Assembly (NCBI GenBank): GCA_035559295.1 | Contig: DATMBL010000323.1 | Span: forward strand, 1-10,674 | DNA length: 10,674 nt | Source of the DNA: DATMBL01 sp035559295 | Lineage (GTDB): Bacteria; Desulfobacterota; Binatia; UBA9968 | Direction: 5' to 3' | Part shown: piece after piece, positions 5,519 to 10,674 of the stretch | How positions within the stretch are numbered: the stretch's first letter is position 1 | Layout of the letters: every line of letters starts with the position of its first letter | Made by a program: the position numbers and the translations under genes | Notes under the pieces: model-generated | Databases searched by the model: none | What the model was told of the DNA's origin: nothing | Seen by the model: the letters and a program-made list of their open reading frames with translations, nothing else

Positions 5519-6490
5519 TCACACGTAATGCTGGATGCGCTGGAGGCTCGCGGGAAAGAACAGCTCTTCGATCGCGGGTTTCCGCTTGATCATGCCTTGC
5601 TCGTATTCGTAGCGGACCACGGCTTCGAGCGCCTTGCGGTTCTCTTCGAGATTGTAGGGCCATGGATCCGGACCGAAGATCTCGGTTTGTTCGCGCAGAA
5701 GATCGCTCACCCACACGAGCGCGAGATTCCGCGGATCCGACATGCGCTCGTAGCAGATCTCCTTCGACTTCTGGAACGCCTGCACGAGGCTCACCGCAAC
5801 CCAGGGCGCGCGCTCGAGAATGCTATTTTTTACGACCACGGTGTGCATGATCGGAAAGATGCCGCTCAAGCGATAATACTCGATCTCGGCTTTTTTTGGA
5901 TCGGGAAACAGGAACGCCACTTTCGGGTTGTTGTTTCGAATCGACGGCAACACCTCCGGATACAGCGCCGCATCGATCTCACCGTTCAGAAGAAGCCGAT
6001 CGATGTTTTGACCGCTCGGCACTCTCTTCACCTTCATCCAACCGGCGGGCTCGAATGGAACATCCTCTTCTTCCTGGCACCACCACTCGATCGTCTTGAG
6101 ATCGACCCCGTAATAGTCCTGGAGCGCGCCGCGCATCCACAGACCGGCGGAATTCTGCAGCGTGTCGAGGCCGACGCGCCTGCCGTTCAGGTCAGCCGGT
6201 GTATCGATGCCGCACCCGGTCCGTTTTACCATGTAACGATGGCGGAACCGCCGGTGCGGAAAAACCGGGATCGCCGTAAATCCCTTCTTCTGCTCGCGCG
6301 CCACAAGGTACGCAATCAGCGAGAGCTCGCAGACGTCGAACTCTTCATGACGAAGCATCCTTCCGTGCCGCTCGGGCGATGCCATCGTTAATGGATTGAG
6401 GTCGATGCCAGCCGGCACGACTTCGCCGTCGATCAGCGGGCGCAACAGGTCATAAGGACCGCAAGCCAGGGTGAGTTTGAGTTTTGCCAT
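5519..6490 (-). CDS. 4,5-dihydroxyphthalate decarboxylase-like / NMT1-type substrate-binding-fold protein
   Basis: A 323-residue protein whose start (KLKLTLACGPYDLLRPLIDG) and end (PWPYNLEENRKALEAVVRYE then EQGM) match the family that databases name either 4,5-dihydroxyphthalate decarboxylase (Pht5-like) or ABC transporter substrate-binding protein. The fold is the two-lobed type II periplasmic binding protein. There is no signal peptide: the N-terminus goes straight into the first beta strand. Unless a remote anchor exists, it should be cytoplasmic, which favours an enzyme or regulator over a transport receptor. Start ATG (6488-6490) has AGGAAG 5 bases upstream. It is followed after 7 bases by the M16-like gene and preceded by a REP-like element. 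No phthalate or other aromatic-degradation genes are near. Family is well supported; the reaction is not. Confidence 0.8.
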   Translation of the reverse strand: MAKLKLTLACGPYDLLRPLIDGEVVPAGIDLNPLTMASPERHGRMLRHEEFDVCELSLIAYLVAREQKKGFTAIPVFPHRRFRHRYMVKRTGCGIDTPADLNGRRVGLDTLQNSAGLWMRGALQDYYGVDLKTIEWWCQEEEDVPFEPAGWMKVKRVPSGQNIDRLLLNGEIDAALYPEVLPSIRNNNPKVAFLFPDPKKAEIEYYRLSGIFPIMHTVVVKNSILERAPWVAVSLVQAFQKSKEICYERMSDPRNLALVWVSDLLREQTEIFGPDPWPYNLEENRKALEAVVRYEYEQGMIKRKPAIEELFFPASLQRIQHYV

Positions 6491-6510
6491 GAAACTTCCT
6501 CAAAATTGGC

Positions 6511-6610
6511 ACCCTCACGCTTCCCTCTCCCATTGAGGGCGAGGGTCAGGGAGAGCCAACCTGGCATTCAATTCCCTCTCCCATCGGGAGAGGGTTTAGG
6601 GTGAGGGCGG
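6511..6610. repeat. REP/MITE-like element with CCCTCTCCC hairpins
   Basis: About 100 bases between the MocA-like gene and the 5519-6490 gene, bounded by inverted ends: CCCTCACGCTTCCCTCTCCC on the left, and on the right the complement of CCCTCACCCTAAACCCTCTCCC. Inside are a perfect 9-base hairpin (CCCTCTCCC-ATC-GGGAGAGGG, 6574-6594) and a less perfect one using 6525-6531 with GGGAGAG at 6549-6555. From general knowledge, elements with this CCCTCACCC...CCCTCTCCC look are scattered between genes in many bacterial genomes. It carries no gene. Being downstream of the MocA-like gene, it may also act as a transcript end or stabiliser. Confidence 0.75.
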
Positions 6611-6661
6611 TTTTCATTCTCTGCGGGCAAGTAAAAGCTCATGTTACATTTCGCGGTCGAA

Positions 6662-7243
6662 CTACCGCACGTACTTTGCGTATTCCTCGGGGGTATCGAT
6701 ATCGATGACGGTTCCTTCCTCGTCCGTGTCGATTTCGAGCGTGTCCGCCGCGTGCGCCCGCACCACCGCTTTGGCGCCCTGTTCGAGCGGGGCCTCTAGG
6801 AGTTCCCGAAACAGCGCGCTGGCGAAGATCACCGGATGGCCGCGGCGACCTCGATACTTCGGCACGACGATGAGTTTTTTCGAGGCGCGAAACCGTTCGA
6901 TCATGGAGTCCACCAAGCGCGAACTAACGTACGGATGATCGACGAGATGGACCAGAATTCCCTCGACGTCTGGGCCGCTGACCGCGCGGATCGCCACGCG
7001 TAACGAGGACAGCTGGCCCAGTTTGTAGTCCGGATTGATCAGGATCGTGACGCCGAGATGCTCGATCTTCTCGCGGATTTCACCGGCGTTGTGGCCCAAA
7101 ACAACCACAATGCGGCTGACTTGCGTCTGCCGCAACGCCGACACAATGTGCTCAATGAAACGCACGCCCGCAATCGGGAGCAGCGCTTTCGGCCGCCCCA
7201 TACGGCTCGATTCTCCCGCGGAAAGGACAACGGCGGCAATCAT
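6662..7243 (-). CDS. MocA/MobA-like molybdopterin nucleotidyltransferase
   Basis: Cytoplasmic NTP-transferase (MobA-like, NTP_transf_3 fold) resembling CTP:molybdopterin cytidylyltransferase, which makes the cytidine form of the molybdenum cofactor for xanthine-dehydrogenase-type enzymes. The 193 residues match family length. The nucleotide-binding signature LSAGESSRMGRPKALL (7-22) is complete. GQLSS (76-80), the metal-binding VDHP (101-104, Asp102) and GRRGHPVIF (132-140), typical of MocA-like members, follow, and DIDTPEEY (181-188) ends the domain. No molybdoenzyme gene is in the window, so the substrate stays open; related members act on other cofactors or sugars. The ATG (7241-7243) has only a weak ribosome site. 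It lies 107 bases after the ABC ATPase stop, on the same strand, with a dispersed repeat between. Confidence 0.88.
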   Translation of the reverse strand: MIAAVVLSAGESSRMGRPKALLPIAGVRFIEHIVSALRQTQVSRIVVVLGHNAGEIREKIEHLGVTILINPDYKLGQLSSLRVAIRAVSGPDVEGILVHLVDHPYVSSRLVDSMIERFRASKKLIVVPKYRGRRGHPVIFASALFRELLEAPLEQGAKAVVRAHAADTLEIDTDEEGTVIDIDTPEEYAKYVR

Positions 7244-7263
7244 CGAACTTGGCGTCCCGGGCT

Positions 7264-7302
7264 TTCTTTGCGCGAGAGATATTCCCGTTCCTTATCGCTT
7301 GC
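7264..7302 (+). repeat. Dispersed intergenic repeat, copy 2
   Basis: Same family as 3943-3979: TTCTTTGCG, then the identical 15-base GAGATATTCCCGTTC (7276-7290), then a diverged tail ending in TTGC. It lies between the ABC ATPase stop and the MocA-like start, as copy 1 lies between two minus-strand genes, and has the same orientation relative to them. Confidence 0.5.
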
Positions 7303-7350
7303 CGGTCTGCGCCCTACGCGTTGCGCGTCCTTCGTGGCGCGGTGTTCAGA

Positions 7351-8451
7351 TCACTCGGCGGGCAGCGCCATGCACTCTTCGGGCGGCAGCTCGACCCAAA
7401 CCTCGTCGCCGCGCCGGACTTGAAACGAATGAGGCTGGTGGGTTTGCAGGACATGCTTGCGCAACTCAACGGTGCAATCCACGTACTCTCCGAGGAACAT
7501 CGCGGTTCCGATCTTGCCTTCGAGGACGTTCGCCCGCCCGGGCGGCTTGTCGCGATGAAGAACGACGCTCTCCGGCCGCACGACGACCACGACCCGCGAT
7601 CCCTGCGTCACGTTACTGAGCAGCCCGGCGGCGATTTCCCCTTCGTCGGTTCGAACCACCCCCCTGCCGTCGCCGTCGACTTTGGCGACTTGGCCGGCGA
7701 TCTGATTGGTCGAGCCGATGAACTGGGCGACGAACTTGCTCTTGGGCTGCATGTAGATTTCCCGCGGGCTCCCTTCTTGAATGATCACCCCGGCGTTCAT
7801 TACCGCGATGACGTTCGACATCGACAACGCTTCGATCTGATCGTGGGTCACGTACAACGTCGTGATCCGCAGCCGCCGCTGCAGCTCGCGCAACTCGAGT
7901 CGCATGCGCTCGCGGAGCTTCGCGTCGAGGTTGCTCAGAGGCTCGTCCAGGAGCAATACCTGGGGCTCGCGCACGAGAGCGCGCGCGAGCGCGAGTCGCT
8001 GCTGCTGGCCGCCCGAGAGTTGAGTCGCCATCCGATCCTCGAACCCGCCCAACTCGACCTGCTCAAGGGCGCCGATCACCTTTCGCCGTATTTCGTCGCC
8101 GGTATGGCGCTGCTTCCCGACGCGCAGCGGGAACGCCACGTTCTCAAAAACGGTCATGTGCGGCCAGATCGCGTAGCTCTGGAACACCATCCCGATCGGC
8201 CGTCGGTAAGCGGGCACGAAGATCCCATTTGCGCTCGAGTAGACCTTTTGACCGGCGACGGCGATCTCGCCGCCGTTGGCTTTTTCCAAGCCGGCGATGC
8301 AGCGCAACGTGGTCGTCTTGCCGCACCCGGACGGACCCAGGAGAGTATAAAATCGCCCCTCTTCAACGGTGAACGAGATCTCGTCCACGGCTTTGACGCC
8401 GACGTTTTTGCCGTCGGCGTAGATCTTCGTCAGTGATTTGACCTCGATCAT
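7351..8451 (-). CDS. ABC transporter ATPase, iron(III)/spermidine type with TOBE domain
   Basis: Cytoplasmic ATPase that powers the importer whose permease and binding protein lie upstream. All motifs are present: Walker A GPSGCGKT (39-46), Q-loop Gln91, signature LSGGQQQR (145-152), Walker B LLLDEP (166-171, catalytic Glu170), D-loop SNLD and H-loop His203 (VTHD). After the ATPase domain (1-240) comes a roughly 125-residue C-terminal region with TOBE_2-like features (VVRPESV and FLGEYVDCTVEL), as in FbpC, PotA and PhnT-like proteins; it often senses state or ligand. The 366-residue length is usual. Start ATG follows a weak GAGA-type ribosome site. It lies 78 bases after the permease stop, and that gap is filled with short repeats. 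Subfamily is clear; substrate is not. Confidence 0.93.
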   Translation of the reverse strand: MIEVKSLTKIYADGKNVGVKAVDEISFTVEEGRFYTLLGPSGCGKTTTLRCIAGLEKANGGEIAVAGQKVYSSANGIFVPAYRRPIGMVFQSYAIWPHMTVFENVAFPLRVGKQRHTGDEIRRKVIGALEQVELGGFEDRMATQLSGGQQQRLALARALVREPQVLLLDEPLSNLDAKLRERMRLELRELQRRLRITTLYVTHDQIEALSMSNVIAVMNAGVIIQEGSPREIYMQPKSKFVAQFIGSTNQIAGQVAKVDGDGRGVVRTDEGEIAAGLLSNVTQGSRVVVVVRPESVVLHRDKPPGRANVLEGKIGTAMFLGEYVDCTVELRKHVLQTHQPHSFQVRRGDEVWVELPPEECMALPAE

Positions 8452-8461
8452 CTTTTCTCTG

Positions 8462-8526
8462 GGTTCAAACCGTTCAATCGCGGCGCTCGGTTCAAACCGT
8501 TTAAACAGCGTGAACCGCTTGAACGG
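8462..8526. repeat. Three-unit TTCAAACCGTT repeat cluster in the permease-ATPase gap
   Basis: GGTTCAAACCGTTCAA (8462-8477) recurs 27 bases later as GGTTCAAACCGTTTAA (8489-8504) with one change. A third, inverted and diverged unit, TGAACCGCTTGAACGG, is at 8511-8526. Unit 2 and the inverted unit can pair as an RNA hairpin. Together they fill most of the 78-base gap. The last unit stops 4 bases short of the permease stop codon. Confidence 0.6.
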
Positions 8527-8529
8527 ACT

Positions 8530-10260
8530 CTACGTCTGAATCCCTACCCTGCCCGACACCTTGTAAAATACCGCGACGATCGCCAGCAAGGTGATGATCA
8601 TGAGAATGCCGATGGCCGCAACGACCGTCACCTGCCCCTGTTCGAACATGGTGAAGAGCAAAATCGACAACACACGGCTTTCGCCCGTCGCTAACAACAC
8701 CGAGGTCGAAAACTCGCGGAACGAAACGATGCAGATGTAGATCCAGCCGGCTGCGATTCCCGGCCGCAGGAGCGGCAAAGTCACTCGCTTGAATGTCTCC
8801 CACCACGACGCTCCCGACGCCGAAGCCGCTTCTTCCAGCTCGCCGTGGATCTGCAAGATCGATCCCGACGCCGTACGCATCCCATAGGGCAAATAGCGCG
8901 TGACGTAGGCAATCAGTAACACCCAGATCGTGCCGTAGATCGGGAGCGGAAAGGCAACGTACAACAGGATCAGCGCCATCCCCAGGACGATACCCGGAAC
9001 GGTGATCGGAATGAACGCGAGGAAGTCCAGCAGCCACGACCCCGGAAGGCGGCTTTTATAAACGATCCAGGCGACCAGCGAGGTCAAGATCATCGCCACC
9101 GTCGCCGTCATGGTCGCGAGCAGGATGCTGTTTTTCATCGCGTCCCAAAAGGGTCTAAAACCGGCGAGGTAGCGATAGTTATCGAGGCTCAACTTCTGGA
9201 CCGCATCCCAACTCGGAGTCGCGAAGAAAGGCAAAAAAGAGGCCCAGAAAAGCACCAGAAACGGAAGCAGGACCACGAAAACAAAGTAGGTCATGAGGAA
9301 GCCAAATCCGACCCAACGCCACGCTCCGAGATCGAACTGGCGCGGTCTGAACGCCTTACCGGTGACCGTCTGGAATTTCTTGCTCTCCCGCGTCGATCTC
9401 GTGTAGAGCCAAACGCCGAACGCGCTCAGCAGCAACAACCCGATCGCAAGCGCCGCGCCGCGGCCGTAGTCCGGCGGATACTCGTTGAAGGCGAGGTAAA
9501 TCTCGCTGGTATACACGTAGATCCGCGCCGGGATACCGATCAATGCCGGAGTCTCGAACGACTCGAGAGTTCGAACGAACAAAATCAGCAACACCGAGCC
9601 GGTCGTGGGCATAAGCAAACGAAACGTCACGCGGCGGAACGTCTGCCACGTGTTCGCCCCCGACATCATCGCCGATTCTTCGAGCGACGGATCCATCGAT
9701 TTGAACGCCGCCACCATCATGAGGAACGCAAGCGGCACCTGTCCGACCGAATGCACCCAGATCATTCCGGGCAACGAGAAAACGTTGAACGGCGGGCTCT
9801 CTAGGCCAAACATCCATTGGAGCCACACATTGAGATAGCCGAATTTGGGACTCAGGAGAAAAATCCAGGCGATGGACTCGAGGACGCCGGGCAGTATTAA
9901 CGGCACGACGGCGATTGGCACGAAGATCCCCCGCAGCGGCACGTTGGTTCGTTCGGTGAACCAGGCGAGGATCGTGCCCAGCAAGAACGTCAGCACGGCC
10001 GATCCCGAGGCGAAAATGAGCGAGTTGACGAAAGTCGAATAGGTGTATTCGCTCGCGTACGCCTTTTGATAATTCTGCAGGGTAAAGACGAACTCTCGCG
10101 GCGCCACCTCCATCTCGAAGCTGCCCCACACCAACATAAAAAGGGGCAGCACCGCGAGATAGATCAGCACGGCCGCGCCGATCACCGGCACGAGCAGCGC
10201 TGGCTCGCGCAGCAGTTGAAACCCGGCCCTCTCCGTTCGCGGCAAAGCAACTGTCGCCAT
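8530..10260 (-). CDS. ABC transporter permease, double-length FbpB-like (two fused permease domains)
   Basis: Inner-membrane channel of an iron(III)/2-aminoethylphosphonate/thiamine-type importer. The 576 residues contain two BPD_transp_1 halves, each with about six helices, so one chain supplies the whole channel. Each half has its own ATPase-contacting EAA loop: EESAMMSGANTWQTFRRVTF (194-213), and EEAASASGASWWETFKRVTL in the second half (about 476-495). The two loops resemble each other, supporting an old internal duplication. Helices begin near 22-44 and 79-101 and recur through to the C-terminus. ATG (10258-10260) is chosen; an adjacent TTG (10261-10263) and an AGGCGG-like ribosome site lie just upstream. 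The order binding protein, permease, ATPase on one strand is the usual FbpABC arrangement, so it probably shares a transcript with both neighbours. Confidence 0.93.
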   Translation of the reverse strand: MATVALPRTERAGFQLLREPALLVPVIGAAVLIYLAVLPLFMLVWGSFEMEVAPREFVFTLQNYQKAYASEYTYSTFVNSLIFASGSAVLTFLLGTILAWFTERTNVPLRGIFVPIAVVPLILPGVLESIAWIFLLSPKFGYLNVWLQWMFGLESPPFNVFSLPGMIWVHSVGQVPLAFLMMVAAFKSMDPSLEESAMMSGANTWQTFRRVTFRLLMPTTGSVLLILFVRTLESFETPALIGIPARIYVYTSEIYLAFNEYPPDYGRGAALAIGLLLLSAFGVWLYTRSTRESKKFQTVTGKAFRPRQFDLGAWRWVGFGFLMTYFVFVVLLPFLVLFWASFLPFFATPSWDAVQKLSLDNYRYLAGFRPFWDAMKNSILLATMTATVAMILTSLVAWIVYKSRLPGSWLLDFLAFIPITVPGIVLGMALILLYVAFPLPIYGTIWVLLIAYVTRYLPYGMRTASGSILQIHGELEEAASASGASWWETFKRVTLPLLRPGIAAGWIYICIVSFREFSTSVLLATGESRVLSILLFTMFEQGQVTVVAAIGILMIITLLAIVAVFYKVSGRVGIQT

Positions 10261-10304
10261 CAATCACCGCCTGCTGTTTAGCCGTTCGCTAATCCTCGCA
10301 CGGT

Positions 10305-10333
10305 GTAAGGGCGGACCGGCCGGTCGCCCCTAC
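10305..10333. repeat. Intercistronic GC-rich hairpin between binding protein and permease
   Basis: GTAAGGGCGGACCGG faces CCGGTCGCCCCTAC, a 14-15-base stem with one bulged base, one mismatch and essentially no loop. It lies between the binding-protein stop (10345) and the permease start (10260). Hairpins here often stabilise the upstream mRNA so that binding protein is made in excess. The GTAGGGGCG...CGCCCCTAC look also suits a dispersed REP-like palindrome. No T-run follows, so full termination is unlikely. Confidence 0.55.
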
Positions 10334-10344
10334 GACGCGCCGGA

Positions 10345-10674
10345 CTACCGGAGTTTGAAGATCTGCTTCCAGATCTTCTCGTACTTCGGATACTCTTTGA
10401 TGTCCTGGACACTGATCGGATAGATCTTCTCCGTTCGAGTTTTTTCGACCGGCTCGACTTTGGGATGCGCCGGCGTGCGCCCTCCCTGGGCCATGACTTT
10501 TTGACCTTCCTGACTCGCCACCCAGCGGGCGAACAACAAGGCGGTCTTGGGATGGGGAGCGTCCTTGAAGATCGCCGTAGCATTAATCGAAGCAACCCCT
10601 TCCGTCAACATGTAGTTGAGAGGCGCCCCCTTTTTTATGCGGCCGGGGTAATGATGCGAGTAGCATGTCCAACA
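10345..10674 (-). CDS. ABC transporter substrate-binding protein, C-terminal part (runs off the right edge)
   Basis: The last 110 codons of a type II periplasmic binding protein of the iron(III)/spermidine-like class; its N-terminus and signal peptide lie beyond the window. The frame is open to the edge, starting CWTCYSHHYPGR. Family-like features are an ANATAIFKDA-style segment (here SINATAIFKDAPHP), the KTALLFARWVASQEGQKVMA helix seen near the end of FbpA/AfuA-type proteins, and a lysine-rich tail ending in FKLR. It would capture the substrate in the periplasm and deliver it to the fused permease encoded 84 bases downstream. Iron(III) is the usual database label for this class, but the iron-binding tyrosines are not assessable in this fragment, so the substrate stays open. 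An internal ATG at 10609-10611 is not the start. Confidence 0.85.
   Translation of the reverse strand, partial: CWTCYSHHYPGRIKKGAPLNYMLTEGVASINATAIFKDAPHPKTALLFARWVASQEGQKVMAQGGRTPAHPKVEPVEKTRTEKIYPISVQDIKEYPKYEKIWKQIFKLR

Noticed and set aside
5144..6391. 415-codon open frame on the plus strand
   Set aside because: Antisense to both the M16-like gene and the binding-fold gene, spanning their junction; composition is that of a mirror frame.
7249..8436. 395-codon open frame on the plus strand
   Set aside because: Antisense to the ABC ATPase, whose Walker A, signature and Walker B motifs leave no doubt about the real strand.
8462..8526. Possible mini-CRISPR (three repeat-like units)
   Set aside because: Units are 16 bases with gaps of only 11 and 6 bases, the third is inverted, and no cas gene is present. 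This is an intercistronic repeat, not a CRISPR array.

Overview
The window looks like chromosomal DNA from an uncultured, GC-rich soil- or sediment-type bacterium. Codons favour G or C at the third position, genes are tightly packed, ABC uptake genes are prominent, and REP-like palindromes fill several gaps. This mix suits Binatota/Deltaproteobacteria-like, Rokubacteria-like or related proteobacterial lineages. That is an impression from gene content; no rRNA or marker gene is present to fix it.

Layout. All genes are on the minus strand except one plus-strand pair at 1514-2594. From the left there is a CLC chloride channel/transporter cut by the window edge (<1-598), a 118-residue pentapeptide-repeat protein (661-1017) and a small, probably membrane-anchored or exported protein (1119-1406). 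A divergent intergenic region with a perfect operator-like palindrome then drives a NitT/TauT-type ABC permease (1514-2368) and a 72-residue two-helix membrane protein (2376-2594). These converge on a secreted PQQ-type aldose sugar dehydrogenase (2611-3786). Upstream of that gene lies a 225-base gap with three consecutive palindromes and one copy of a dispersed repeat.

Next come an exported M16 peptidase-family protein that has lost all three catalytic zinc-site residues (4012-5511, TTG start) and, 7 bases upstream of it, a cytoplasmic-looking protein of the 4,5-dihydroxyphthalate decarboxylase/NMT1-like binding-protein fold (5519-6490). A roughly 100-base REP/MITE-like element separates these from a MocA-like nucleotidyltransferase (6662-7243). 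The right end is an iron(III)/spermidine-type ABC importer in the order binding protein (10345->10674, partial), double-length permease (8530-10260), ATPase (7351-8451). Palindromic or repeated sequences lie in each of its gaps.

How the genes work together. Only the right-hand ABC importer forms a near-complete functional unit: periplasmic capture, a fused twelve-helix channel, and an ATPase with a TOBE domain. The NitT/TauT permease has no ATPase or binding protein in view, so its partners must lie elsewhere. No CRISPR array, tRNA, rRNA, transposase or phage gene was seen. I found no clear new multi-gene system. The most interesting signals are the catalytically dead M16 protein without its usual active partner next to it, the regulatory palindromes, and the short repeat families between genes.
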